Source of the DNA: a bacterium
GTDB lineage: Bacteria; Krumholzibacteriota; Krumholzibacteriia; LZORAL124-64-63
Reading direction: 5' to 3'
Length of the DNA: 64,000 nt
Assembly: GCA_024231905.1 (NCBI GenBank)
Contig: JAAEQC010000142.1
Location: 1 to 64,000 of the forward strand
A model generated the notes under the pieces. The model ran no database searches. It saw only the letters and a program-made list of their open reading frames with translations, and was not told the DNA's origin. Positions 52,383 to 60,872 of the stretch are shown here, piece after piece. Each line of letters opens with the position of its first letter. Within the stretch, counting starts at the first letter, position 1. Both the position numbers and the translations under genes were made by a program.

Positions 52383-52410
52383 ATTTTGGACTTACGGTAA
52401 ACTAAGTCAA
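52383..52410 (-). promoter_or_regulatory. Promoter and inverted-repeat operator between ptsN-like gene and rsgA
   Basis: On the minus strand TTGACT (52410-52405) and CAAAAT (52388-52383) are spaced 16 nt. The perfect inverted repeat GACTTA-N8-TAAGTC (52389-52408) covers the spacer and part of the -35 element, a position typical of repressor operators. Confidence 0.5.
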
Positions 52411-52434
52411 TCCTTGGGGATTAACAAGGCGCAT

Positions 52435-53484
52435 TTGCGCGCCGTCAGCCCCGGTTCCGCCCCGTTTCGGGCGGTTCGGGAGGGGCGGCAGGAGGCGGTC
52501 GTCATCGACGTCGAGCAGGGCAGCAACGGGGAGTTCACGGGTGTCGTTATCCGAGCCGGCGGCGGTCTCTGCCGCGTGGGGGACGGCGAGCGCGTGTGGT
52601 CCTGCCGCTTGCGCGGACGCCTCAAGCAGGGCCGCCGCACGGCGCGCACCCTGGTGGTGGTGGGCGACCGCGTGCGGGTGTGTCCGGACGACCCGGCTGC
52701 CGACCCACCCGTGGGCGTGGTGGAGGAGGTCCTGCCCCGCCGCAACCGGGTCTCCCGCCTGGGGGCTCGCCGGGGCGGTCACGTGGAGCAGGTCCTCATG
52801 GCCAACCTGGATCAGGTGGTGGCGGTCCAGTCCGTGCGCGACCCGGTGCCCCAGCGCGGCCTGGTGGACCGGTTGCTGGTGGCGGCCGAACGCTTCGGTG
52901 TGGCCGGCGTCCTCGTGCTCAACAAATGTGACCTACCAGAGGATCCCGCCCAGGCCGCCCGCTGGGCGCACTATGGCGGACTGGGCTATACGGTCCTGCG
53001 CACGTCGGTCGAGAGCGGGGAAGGCATCGCCGAACTGGGCGAACTCCTCCGCGACCGGATCTCCCTGCTGCTGGGGGTGTCGGGAGTGGGCAAGAGCAGC
53101 CTGCTGAACGCCCTGCAGCCGGGCCTGAACCTGCGGGTGGGGGACATCACGGAGAAGACAGGTCTCGGTCGGCACACCACCACCGCCTCGGAACTCTTCC
53201 CCCTGGCCGGCGGCGGGTACATCGCCGACTCGCCCGGCATCCGGGGCTTCGACCCCTGGGACGTTGATCCACGGGACCTGGGGACGTACTTTCCCGACTT
53301 CGCCGACGACGTGGCTGCCTGCCGGTTCCGCAGCTGCATGCACCGGGACGAGCCGGACTGCGGCGTCAAGGCCGGGGTCGCTGAGGGCCGGGTGCCGGCC
53401 TGGCGATACAGAGCCTACCTGGATCTACTGCGGGATCTGGAGGAGAGGCAGGAACGGGCCGGGCCTCAGCGCAACAAGCCGTAG
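52435..53484 (+). CDS. rsgA: Ribosome small subunit-dependent GTPase RsgA
   Basis: RsgA matures the 30S subunit. The circularly permuted GTPase shows G4 (VLNKCDL) before the P-loop (GVSGVGKSS), and DSPGIRGF. An OB domain precedes it (GVVIRAGGGLCRV), and a C-terminal zinc site follows (CRFRSCMHRDEPDC). The start is unclear. TTG 52435 follows AAGG and gives 349 residues. The frame is open to GTG 52363, and homologs would start near here. The end overlaps the convergent gene by 19 nt. Confidence 0.9.
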   Translation: MRAVSPGSAPFRAVREGRQEAVVIDVEQGSNGEFTGVVIRAGGGLCRVGDGERVWSCRLRGRLKQGRRTARTLVVVGDRVRVCPDDPAADPPVGVVEEVLPRRNRVSRLGARRGGHVEQVLMANLDQVVAVQSVRDPVPQRGLVDRLLVAAERFGVAGVLVLNKCDLPEDPAQAARWAHYGGLGYTVLRTSVESGEGIAELGELLRDRISLLLGVSGVGKSSLLNALQPGLNLRVGDITEKTGLGRHTTTASELFPLAGGGYIADSPGIRGFDPWDVDPRDLGTYFPDFADDVAACRFRSCMHRDEPDCGVKAGVAEGRVPAWRYRAYLDLLRDLEERQERAGPQRNKP

Positions 53485-53702
53485 AAGCGCATGGCTTCCT
53501 CGCCCTCGTGGAGGGCCTTGTCCACCACGAGCAGGCCCGTGGGCCGTTGCCACCTGGTGGCCTTTTCAGCGGCGCGACTGGCGTACCAGCCGGGCAGGGC
53601 CGTGCCCAGGATGGCGGGCGACTTGGCGGTCCATTCGTAGTAACCGAGCGCAGCCACCGCCAGGAAGGCGGCGTAGGCGCCGGCCAGGATCAATCGACGC
53701 AT
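53466..53702 (-). CDS. Small hypothetical membrane-anchored protein
   Basis: A 78-residue protein with one N-terminal helix (LILAGAYAAFLAVAALGYY) and a basic exported tail. ATG 53702 follows GAGGA. A longer frame back to 53822 overlaps the next gene and is proline-rich, so it is rejected. No family recognised. Confidence 0.6.
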   Translation of the reverse strand: MRRLILAGAYAAFLAVAALGYYEWTAKSPAILGTALPGWYASRAAEKATRWQRPTGLLVVDKALHEGEEAMRFYGLLR

Positions 53703-53803
53703 GGGCGGTCCTCGCGGGGCCGGCGGCGGGGGCGGACGCGGAATTGCGGACGCTTGCCGTCCCGGACCTTTCGCAAGGTCCGTGCCACCTCGAGAGTGGG
53801 AAC

Positions 53804-54949
53804 ATGGGCGAGTCCGGTACACGGTCCTTCAAACGATGGCTCACGTCCCTGGTGGCCCGGTGCGTGCGACGCCGGCGTCTGACTCCCCATGAGCTCCTGG
53901 CCCTGCGACCGGGCGCTATCCTGGTGGTGCGCCAGCACAACCAGATGGGCGACATGGTGTGCGCCACGCCTGCTCTGCGCGCCATCCGCGAGACCTGGCC
54001 CGCCGCCCGCATCACCCTGGTCACCGCCCCGGTGAACGTGGAGGTGGTTCGCCACAATCCGGATCTGGACCATGCCCTGACGTTCGAGCAGCGCATGTGG
54101 CGCCGGCCGGACCGCCTGCTGGGTTTCCTGGGCGCCGTGCGCGGCACCGGGGCCGAACTGGCCATCGTCCTGTGCAGCGTGAGCTTCTCGGTGACCAGCG
54201 CCGCCATCGCATTGGCTTCGGGCGCCCGCTGGGTGATCGGCGCCGAGAGCGGTCCGTTCGGCCATGATCTCAGCCGCCATGCCTTCTCCCTGGAAATGCC
54301 GGCGGCTCCTGGGCTGAACGCCCACGCGGTGGCCCACAGCCTGGCGCCCCTGCAGGCGGTGGGGGTGACCACGGCGGACACGTCGACGGTGGTGGTCCCG
54401 GCGTCCGAGGAGCGCGAGACTGCGGCGCAGGTTCTGGGCGACCTGGACCTCGTCCCGGGCTTCTGGGCCGTGCATCCCGGGGCGGGCAAGGTTCAGAACG
54501 TGTGGCCCGCCGCGAATTTCGCCGAGGTCATCGGCTGCGCATTGGCCGGGGGATCGGATGTGCTGATGCTGCATGGTCCCGCCGACGCCGAGGCTCTGGC
54601 GGCCGTGCTGGACCTGGTCGACCCGGGCCAGGGCGGCAAGCTGCGGGTGGCGCCGGCGGTGTCGGTGGGCACGGCGGCGGCCCTGCTGGAAGGGGCCGAC
54701 CGTTTTCTCTGCAACGACACGGGCATCATGCACGTAGCCGGGGCCCTGGGCGTGCCCACGGTGGCCCTCTTCGGTCCCACGGATCCGGCCCTGTGGAAGC
54801 CCCCGCATGCCCGGGTGGTGGCCCTACGCAGCGCCACGCAGACGCCCGACCCGCGGGGCGAGGAATTCGGTTGGATGGAGAACCTGGAGGCCGGCGCCGT
54901 ATGGCGGGCCTGGTCGGGCCTGGCCGGTCGCGACAGGGAAGGCGATTGA
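53804..54949 (+). CDS. Glycosyltransferase family 9 (heptosyltransferase-like)
   Basis: A 381-residue GT9 protein with the N-terminal motif RQHNQMGDMVCATPALRAI and the C-terminal nucleotide-sugar site HPGAGKVQNVWP and CNDTGIMHVAGALGVPTVALFGPT. GT9 enzymes add ADP-heptose to LPS core. The acceptor here is not known. No other LPS genes are near. It is followed by a site-2 protease gene after 1 nt. Confidence 0.88.
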   Translation: MGESGTRSFKRWLTSLVARCVRRRRLTPHELLALRPGAILVVRQHNQMGDMVCATPALRAIRETWPAARITLVTAPVNVEVVRHNPDLDHALTFEQRMWRRPDRLLGFLGAVRGTGAELAIVLCSVSFSVTSAAIALASGARWVIGAESGPFGHDLSRHAFSLEMPAAPGLNAHAVAHSLAPLQAVGVTTADTSTVVVPASEERETAAQVLGDLDLVPGFWAVHPGAGKVQNVWPAANFAEVIGCALAGGSDVLMLHGPADAEALAAVLDLVDPGQGGKLRVAPAVSVGTAAALLEGADRFLCNDTGIMHVAGALGVPTVALFGPTDPALWKPPHARVVALRSATQTPDPRGEEFGWMENLEAGAVWRAWSGLAGRDREGD

Positions 54950-54950
54950 G

Positions 54951-55640
54951 ATGGAACTGATGGGTTTGCGCGTGCTGGTCCTGGTCTTTTCGGTGGTCTT
55001 CCACGAGGTGGCCCACGGTTGGATCGCCCTGCGCCTGGGAGACACCACGGCCCGGGACGCGGGCCGCCTCACCCTCAACCCGCTGCCCCACGTGGACATC
55101 TTCGGGAGCATCGTGGTGCCGATCATGCTGGCGGTGGCTGGGGGCATTCCCTTCGGCTGGGCCAAACCAGTGCCCGTGCGTCCGGACCGGTTGAACGACC
55201 CCTGGAACGACCAGCCGCGGGTGGCGGCGGCGGGCCCGGCCAGCAACATCCTGCTGGCCACCTTGGCGGCCATCGGTCTCGGCCTGACCGTGGGCTTGGG
55301 CGGTACCCCCTCCTGGATGCACGGCGCCGCGGCTCAGCCGGACGCCGGGTCCTTCCTCTACGAACTGTTCCGCTTCGGTATCCTGCTGAACGTGGTGCTG
55401 GCCCTGTTCAATCTGGTACCCGTGCCCCCCCTGGACGGGAGTTGGATCCTCCAACGCTTTTTGCCGCCGGAGGCCCGGGTCCGCTACTTCGGCCTTCGCC
55501 GATTCGGACTCTTCCCCGTCGTCGCGTTTCTGGTCCTGGCCCGCTACACGCCCCTGGGCGGCGTCCTTCAGGGCGCGCTGGGCCTGGCGATCCTTCCCTT
55601 CGAGGGACTGGCCCGCGGCATCGCCCGGATGATTCTCTGA
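54951..55640 (+). CDS. Site-2 protease family protein (M50)
   Basis: A 229-residue integral membrane protease. The zinc motif is H18-E19-x2-H22 in FHEVAHGW, and D162 in NLVPVPPLDGS completes the site. NPLPHVDIFGS is typical of this short family without a PDZ domain. Its substrate is unknown. It starts 1 nt after the glycosyltransferase stop, so it is coupled. Confidence 0.9.
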   Translation: MELMGLRVLVLVFSVVFHEVAHGWIALRLGDTTARDAGRLTLNPLPHVDIFGSIVVPIMLAVAGGIPFGWAKPVPVRPDRLNDPWNDQPRVAAAGPASNILLATLAAIGLGLTVGLGGTPSWMHGAAAQPDAGSFLYELFRFGILLNVVLALFNLVPVPPLDGSWILQRFLPPEARVRYFGLRRFGLFPVVAFLVLARYTPLGGVLQGALGLAILPFEGLARGIARMIL

Positions 55641-55664
55641 GCAATTGAAAGTGGAATGACGAGG

Positions 55665-55694
55665 AACGGCCCCCCGCCGAGGCGGGAGGCCGTT
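55665..55694. terminator. Stem-loop between convergent M50 and lipoprotein genes
   Basis: AACGGCC pairs with GGCCGTT, and after one mismatch CCCGCC pairs with GGCGGG. The flanking T-tracts are weak, so termination is probable rather than certain. Confidence 0.55.
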
Positions 55695-55735
55695 TCGAGC
55701 AACGAGCGAATCCGGTGGTCGTCGTACCTGCGATC

Positions 55736-56149
55736 CTACTGGATCGGGTTGACGCTGACCTTGACCGTGGCGGCCGCGCTGCGGTTACCGGCGTCGTCCT
55801 CGGCGATCACACGGTACACGTTCAGGCCGAGAGTGGCCGTGTCGTCCACGTACTCGGTGAGCGGGTGGAGCCAGGTGGTCAGCACGACGGTCTCACCGTC
55901 GCAGGTGCGGCTGATATCGTAGCCGGCCAGGTCGGTGTCGACCACGTTGGCGTCCCAGCTCAATTCCACGTGCCAGCCCTGGTCGACGGCGCTCAGGCCG
56001 GTCGGAGAGGCGGGGGGCGCCGTGTCGGGAACTTCGACGACGGGGGCCGGCTTCGGGGCCACGGGATCGTCGTCGCTGCTGCAGCCGGCAAACGCCACGG
56101 TGGCGAAAGCGATGAGTGCGAACATTTTGAACATCTTGCTGCCTGTCAT
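55736..56149 (-). CDS. Fibronectin type III-like lipoprotein
   Basis: A 137-residue protein. The signal ends in the lipobox FAGC (about residues 19-22 of MTGSKMFKMFALIAFATVA...), followed by SSDDD. One FN3-like domain runs from about 50 to 135 (PTGLSAVDQGWHVELSWDA and NVYRVIAEDDAGNRSA). ATG 56149 follows AGGAGG with 7-nt spacing. Longer frames upstream are cysteine- and proline-rich and rejected. It is probably surface or periplasmic. Confidence 0.82.
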   Translation of the reverse strand: MTGSKMFKMFALIAFATVAFAGCSSDDDPVAPKPAPVVEVPDTAPPASPTGLSAVDQGWHVELSWDANVVDTDLAGYDISRTCDGETVVLTTWLHPLTEYVDDTATLGLNVYRVIAEDDAGNRSAAATVKVSVNPIQ

Positions 56150-56195
56150 GGGAGTACCTCCTGATTCGCTTGTTTGCCCGATGGCTCTTGGGTCG

Positions 56196-56263
56196 GGCGG
56201 CCGGAAGGGATGATTGCAGTGGCACAGTTGTCGGTCAGTTGGTGGCTGCCCCTTCCGGCCGCC
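56196..56263. other. 14-bp perfect inverted repeat with 40-nt loop
   Basis: GGCGGCCGGAAGGG (56196-56209) and CCCTTCCGGCCGCC (56250-56263) are exact complements. Within the loop GCAG and CTGC could extend the structure. It sits about 47 nt upstream of the lipoprotein start and could be its leader structure, an RNA element or a protein-binding site. No T-tract follows on either strand. Confidence 0.7.
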
Positions 56264-56494
56264 GTCGTCGCATCGACAGCAATCCTGGTGCCCACGGGAG
56301 GAAGTCCATGTTCGATTGAGGTAACTTGCTGGAAGACAGGAGATTATTCGACCGGTGGCGGAGCTCTGGGGAAGCGCGGGAAACACAGCGGAACCGCCGG
56401 GCATTTCAGCTTGCGATGGTCCATCGTCGGCAATCATGCATCCTGCCCGCTCGCGGCCGTCAAGAGCGACGCGGGATGGGAACCTATAAAGCCC

Positions 56495-56523
56495 TTGACA
56501 GGTCACGATTTATCGCGGATTAT
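56495..56523 (+). promoter_or_regulatory. Sigma70-type promoter of the HU gene
   Basis: A perfect TTGACA (56495-56500) and GATTAT (56518-56523) are spaced 17 nt. The predicted leader is about 46 nt and contains a GGGAGG site. Confidence 0.72.
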
Positions 56524-56575
56524 GCCACTGGATCCATGTCCCCGAGGGGAGGACACAGCAGCCGGGAGGCAAGCC

Positions 56576-56872
56576 ATGACCAAGGCCGATATCGTAGAGG
56601 ACATTGCCCAGCGCACTGGATTGACCAAGAAGGAAGTCGCCGAGACGGTGGATCTCTTTCTCGACAAGATTGGTGACCTGCTAGTGGACGGTCGCCACTT
56701 GGAGATCCGCGGCTTCGGCACGTTCAAGGTCAAGGAGCGCAAGGAACGCATGGCCCGAAATCCCCGCACGGGCGACGCGGTTCCCGTTCCGGCCCGCCGG
56801 GTTCCGGTCTTCAAGGTGTCGAAGATGCTGAAGGACCGGGTCGCGGCCAAGAGCGCCGAGCCGACCATCTGA
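56576..56872 (+). CDS. HU/IHF-family DNA-binding protein
   Basis: A 98-residue nucleoid protein. It begins MTKADIVEDIAQRTGLTKKE and has the DNA-binding arm GFGTFKVKERKERMARNPRTGD with PVPARRVPVFK. It bends DNA as a dimer. HU and IHF subunits cannot be told apart with certainty. GGGAGG precedes ATG 56576. A strong promoter and terminator make it a single-gene unit. Confidence 0.94.
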   Translation: MTKADIVEDIAQRTGLTKKEVAETVDLFLDKIGDLLVDGRHLEIRGFGTFKVKERKERMARNPRTGDAVPVPARRVPVFKVSKMLKDRVAAKSAEPTI

Positions 56873-56956
56873 TACCGCCGGTGACGAGGCGCCGGTCCGC
56901 CCCCGGCGGATTCGCCCGCCACCCCATCCGTGCGTCCGCAACTGCCGGCCCCGTCC

Positions 56957-56995
56957 CGAACCGGTTTCCCGTCCTGGGGGACCGGTTCGCGTTTT
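56957..56995 (+). terminator. Rho-independent terminator after the HU gene
   Basis: CGAACCGGT (56957-56965) pairs with ACCGGTTCG (56981-56989), and the stem extends inward by TTCCC/GGGGG with two G-U pairs. CGTTTTG follows. Confidence 0.75.
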
Positions 56996-57030
56996 GAAGG
57001 GCATCGCCGGCCCCCGCCGGGAGGATCCCC

Positions 57031-58062
57031 ATGCGCCCCATCGACATGCGCAGCGACACCGTCACACGGCCCACTCCGGCCATGCTGGCGGCCATGGCGG
57101 ACGCGGAACTGGGCGACGACGTTTTCGGCGACGATCCCACCGTGAACCGCCTGCAGGAAAGGGTCGCGGATCTCCTGGGCAAGGAGGCGGCCCTGTACGT
57201 GCCCAGCGGCACCATGGGCAACCAGCTGGCGGTGCGGGCCCAGGCCCGGGCCGGCGACCAGGTCGTCCTGGAGGACGGGGCCCATATCTACCGCTACGAG
57301 GCCGGTGCGCCGGCGGTCCTGACCGGTGTCCAGCTCACCTGTGTACCTGCCCCCGGCGGCCTGCTGGACTGGCCCCTGGTTAAGTCCGCCCTGAATCCGG
57401 ACAACGTCCATTGCGCGCCGCCGTCCCTGGTGTGCCTGGAGAACACCCACAACCGGGCCGGCGGGCGGATCATGCCCCAGTCCGACGTGGTGGCCATCGC
57501 CGCGGGCGCCCATGCGCGGGGCCTGTGCGTCCACCTGGACGGAGCCCGCCTTTGGCACGCCCACGTGGCAACAGGCACGGCCCTGGCTGACCTGGCCGCC
57601 CCCGCGGACACGGTGAGCGTGTGCTTCAGCAAGGGCCTGGGCGCTCCGGTGGGCTCGGTCCTGGCCGGTGACGCCGGCGCCATGGCGACCGCCTACCGAT
57701 TCCGCAAGATGCTGGGCGGCGGTATGCGCCAGGCGGGGCTGCTGGCGGCGGCTTGCCTCCACGCCCTCGATCACCACCTGGAGCGGTTGGCCGAGGATCA
57801 CGACCACGCCCAGCACCTGGCCGGGGGACTTGCCAATCCACACCTGAAGATCAATCATCCTGTGGACACGAACATCGTCATCTTCGACGTGGCCGATCCG
57901 GGGGGCGACGAGGCCCTGCTGGAGCACCTGGCCGCCGGCGGCGTCCTGGGCGTGGGCTTCGGCCCCGGCCGGGTGCGCCTGGTGCCCAACCTGGACACCT
58001 CCGCCGCCGACGTGCGACGGGCCCTGGACGTGCTCAACGCCTACACGGGAGTGGAAAGTTGA
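57031..58062 (+). CDS. ltaE: Low-specificity threonine aldolase (GntG-family PLP lyase)
   Basis: A 343-residue fold-type I PLP enzyme that cleaves L-threonine or allo-threonine to glycine and acetaldehyde. The PLP lysine is K201 in CFSKGLGAPVGS. MRSDTVTRPTPAML, the GDDVFGDDPTVNRLQ motif and VHLDGARLWHA are family hallmarks. GGGAGGATCCCC precedes ATG 57031. It overlaps trkA by 4 nt (TTGA). Confidence 0.92.
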   Translation: MRPIDMRSDTVTRPTPAMLAAMADAELGDDVFGDDPTVNRLQERVADLLGKEAALYVPSGTMGNQLAVRAQARAGDQVVLEDGAHIYRYEAGAPAVLTGVQLTCVPAPGGLLDWPLVKSALNPDNVHCAPPSLVCLENTHNRAGGRIMPQSDVVAIAAGAHARGLCVHLDGARLWHAHVATGTALADLAAPADTVSVCFSKGLGAPVGSVLAGDAGAMATAYRFRKMLGGGMRQAGLLAAACLHALDHHLERLAEDHDHAQHLAGGLANPHLKINHPVDTNIVIFDVADPGGDEALLEHLAAGGVLGVGFGPGRVRLVPNLDTSAADVRRALDVLNAYTGVES

Positions 58063-59405
58063 AGATCGTCATCATCGGCGCCGGCGCCGTGGGCTTCGAG
58101 CTGGCCAACACCATCAGCCGGCGCGAACACGACGTGTGGCTCGTGGAGCGCGATGCCGAGGTCCTGGACAAGGCCGGCGAGCAGCTCGACTGCCGCTTCG
58201 TGGCCGGCAACGGAGTCAGCCCCGAGGTCCTGCGCGACGTGGGCATGCGCGACTGCGACCTCTTCGCCGCCGTCACCGACCGGGACGAGGTCAACATCAT
58301 CGCCTGCCAGACCGCCCACGCCCTGGGCGCGGGCATCAAGGTCGCCCGGGTCAGGGGCGAGGACTACTACGAGGGCCACCGCCTCCTGCTGGACGGCGTG
58401 GACCTGGCCATCAATCCCGACCACGAGGCCGTGGGCACCATCCGCGAAGTGCTCTTCCAGACCGGCGCCACGGAGGTCCACGACTTCGCCGGCGGCAAGG
58501 TGCGCATCACCGGCGCGCGGGTCGAACCGGGCAGCCGTGTGGCAGGCCGCACCCTGGCCGCGATCCACCGGGACCTGGGCCAGCGCATCGCCCTGGTGAC
58601 CACCGTCGTCCGCGACGACGAGACCCTCATCCCGCGGGGCGACACGGTGATCCGGGACGGCGACCAGGTCTTTCTGGCCGGGCGCCGCCGTACGGTCGAC
58701 CGCTCCCTCATCTACTTCGGGTCCGTGGGCCGCCGCCTCCAGAAGGTCATGATCCTGGGGGCCAACGCCATGGGACGCGAACTGGCCCGCGACCTGCTGG
58801 CCGCCGGGGTCCGCGTGAAGATCATCGACCCGGACGAGGAGCGCTGTCGCCGGGCCTCGGCCCGCCTCAAGAAGGTCCTCGTGCTCCACGGCGAAGGGAC
58901 GGATACGGCCCTGCTCGAGAGCGAGGGCGTGGCCGACATGGACGGCTTCGTGGCCGTGGGACCGGACGACGAGACCAACATCATGGCCTGCCTCCTGGCG
59001 CGGCACCACGGCGCCGGCAAGACCGTCTGCCTGGTGGACCGTCCCGATTACGTACCCCTGCTGTCGCTGGTGGGTGTGGACGCCGCCGTCTCGCCCCGCC
59101 TGTCCACCTCCGACTGGATCGCCAGCTTCGTCAAGCGCGGCGCGGTCATCAGTTCCGAGAGCCTCGGCTTCACCGGCGCGGAGATCCTCCAGCTGAGGGT
59201 GGGCGACGGCTGCGAGTGGCTGGGCCGTACCCTGGGCGATCTGGACTTCCCCAGCGACGCCATGGTCGCCGCGGTCCTCAAGCGGGGCAGCGTGGCCACG
59301 CCCCGGGGCGACACGGTGCTCGCCGCCGGCGACGAGGTCGTGGTCTTTGCCCTGCCGGGCAGCCGCGACGAGATCGAGGACTTCTTTCTCGGCGGCCGGT
59401 CGTGA
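58059..59405 (+). CDS. trkA: Trk potassium uptake regulatory subunit TrkA
   Basis: A 448-residue cytosolic ring protein gating TrkH in response to nucleotides. It has two RCK repeats. The first Rossmann motif is GAGAVG (7-12) and the second is G234-A-N-A-M-G239, each followed by a TrkA-C domain. TTG 58059 overlaps the ltaE stop. The end overlaps trkH (GTGA), so the two are coupled. Confidence 0.94.
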   Translation: MKIVIIGAGAVGFELANTISRREHDVWLVERDAEVLDKAGEQLDCRFVAGNGVSPEVLRDVGMRDCDLFAAVTDRDEVNIIACQTAHALGAGIKVARVRGEDYYEGHRLLLDGVDLAINPDHEAVGTIREVLFQTGATEVHDFAGGKVRITGARVEPGSRVAGRTLAAIHRDLGQRIALVTTVVRDDETLIPRGDTVIRDGDQVFLAGRRRTVDRSLIYFGSVGRRLQKVMILGANAMGRELARDLLAAGVRVKIIDPDEERCRRASARLKKVLVLHGEGTDTALLESEGVADMDGFVAVGPDDETNIMACLLARHHGAGKTVCLVDRPDYVPLLSLVGVDAAVSPRLSTSDWIASFVKRGAVISSESLGFTGAEILQLRVGDGCEWLGRTLGDLDFPSDAMVAAVLKRGSVATPRGDTVLAAGDEVVVFALPGSRDEIEDFFLGGRS

Positions 59406-60850
59406 GCCTGCGCGCCGTCGCCAAGGTCCTGGCCTTCCTGCTGCTGGTGACGGCGGCCTGCCTGCTCCTGCCGGCGGTGGTGGCGGTGATCTACCGCGAA
59501 CCCGACTGGCGCGACTTCCTGATCACCTCGGGCATCGGCGCGGCGGTGGGCGGCTTGGCCCTGACCCTGCTGCGCGGCGCTCCGGACCTGCGGGTGCGCG
59601 AGGGCTTCGCCGTGGTGGCCCTGGGCTGGTTGGTGGTGGGGCTCCTGGGTTCGTTGCCCTTCTGGTTGAGCGGCCAGATTCCCGACTTCACCGACGCTGT
59701 CTTCGAGTCCATCTCGGGCTTCAGCACCACCGGTTCGTCCATTCTCACGGACATCGAGGGCCGCAGCCACGCGATCCTGTTCTGGCGGACCATGACCCAC
59801 TGGCTCGGGGGCATGGGCATCGTGCTGCTGGCCCTGGCCATCCTGCCTCTGCTGGGGGTGGGGGGCATGCAGCTCTTCCGGGCGGAGGTCCCCGGCCCCG
59901 TGGCCGAACGGCTCACCCCGCGCATCCGCGAGACGGCCAAACTCCTGTGGGGGGTGTATGTGCTGCTGACGGCGTTGGAGGTGGTGGCCCTGCTCCTGGC
60001 GGGCATGAGCCTCTTCGACGCCGTGTGCCACGCCTTCGCCACCATGGCCACCGGCGGTTTCAGCAACAACGACTCCAGCGTGGGCGGCTACGGCTCCCCG
60101 GCGGTGGAGTGGGTCATCATCGTCTTCATGTTCCTGGCCGGCGTGAACTTCTCCCTGCACTTCATGGCCTTGACCGGACGCTGGCGGGGCTATGCGCGGG
60201 ACGAGGAGTTCCGTTTCTACGGCGTCATTATCCTCCTGAGCACGGCGCTGATCACGACGGTGCTGCTGGGGGCCAGTTTCTACCCGGACGCCGGGACCAC
60301 CGTGCGCCACGCCCTCTTCCAGGTGTTGGCCATCGTCACCACCACCGGCTTCGGCACCGCTGACTATCTCCTGTGGCCTCCTTTCACCCACGCCCTGCTG
60401 CTGGTGCTCATGGCCGTGGGCGGCTGCGCCGGCTCCACCGGCGGCGGCATCAAGGTCATGCGCGTGCTCATCCTCCTGAAGCACGCCAAGCTCGAATTGC
60501 GCAAGATGCTGCATCCGCGGGGCGTGTTTACCGTGTGGTTCAACAACCGTCCCCTCAGCCCGGGCCTGCAGACCAACGTGCTGGGCTTCTTCCTGCTCTT
60601 CATGGTGGTCTACATCGCGGGCGTGCTGATCCTCACCCTGGGTGGACGCGACCTGGTGACCAGTGTCGGCGCCACGGCGGCGTCCATCGGCAACATCGGA
60701 CCGGGCCTGGGCCTGGTGGGTCCGGCCAGCAATTACAGCGCGCTCCTGGCCTGGGAGAAGTGGTTGCTCATGCTGATGATGATCATCGGCCGCCTGGAAC
60801 TTTTTACGGTGCTCGTGCTCTTCCTGCCGTCGGGTTGGCGTCGCAGTTGA
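59402..60850 (+). CDS. trkH: Trk potassium channel subunit TrkH
   Basis: A 482-residue membrane protein with four pore-loop repeats whose filter glycines are visible in GFSTTGSS, ATGGFSNND, TTTGFGTAD and ASIGNIGPGL. It takes up K+ across the inner membrane together with TrkA. GTG 59402 overlaps the trkA stop. Its end precedes nadE by 22 nt. Confidence 0.94.
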   Translation: MSLRAVAKVLAFLLLVTAACLLLPAVVAVIYREPDWRDFLITSGIGAAVGGLALTLLRGAPDLRVREGFAVVALGWLVVGLLGSLPFWLSGQIPDFTDAVFESISGFSTTGSSILTDIEGRSHAILFWRTMTHWLGGMGIVLLALAILPLLGVGGMQLFRAEVPGPVAERLTPRIRETAKLLWGVYVLLTALEVVALLLAGMSLFDAVCHAFATMATGGFSNNDSSVGGYGSPAVEWVIIVFMFLAGVNFSLHFMALTGRWRGYARDEEFRFYGVIILLSTALITTVLLGASFYPDAGTTVRHALFQVLAIVTTTGFGTADYLLWPPFTHALLLVLMAVGGCAGSTGGGIKVMRVLILLKHAKLELRKMLHPRGVFTVWFNNRPLSPGLQTNVLGFFLLFMVVYIAGVLILTLGGRDLVTSVGATAASIGNIGPGLGLVGPASNYSALLAWEKWLLMLMMIIGRLELFTVLVLFLPSGWRRS

Positions 60851-60872
60851 CGCCCAAGCGAGGAGATGTCCC

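Larger units (their letters stand above)
56150..56575. other. 426-nt divergent intergenic region
   Basis: It lies between the lipoprotein (minus) and HU (plus) genes. It contains a 14-bp perfect inverted repeat (56196-56263) and the HU promoter (56495-56523). I found no convincing gene. A ribosome site followed by ATG and two codons before a stop at about 56308 is probably chance. Confidence 0.6.

Noticed and set aside
56150-56200. Possible c-di-GMP riboswitch in the lipoprotein leader
   Set aside because: Only a GGGCAAAC-like piece is present on the minus strand. The other conserved segments of the GEMM fold are missing.
56296-56312. Three-codon minimal reading frame after a strong ribosome site
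   Set aside because: GGAGG followed by ATG and a stop after two more codons can arise by chance, and no linked gene or attenuator was seen.
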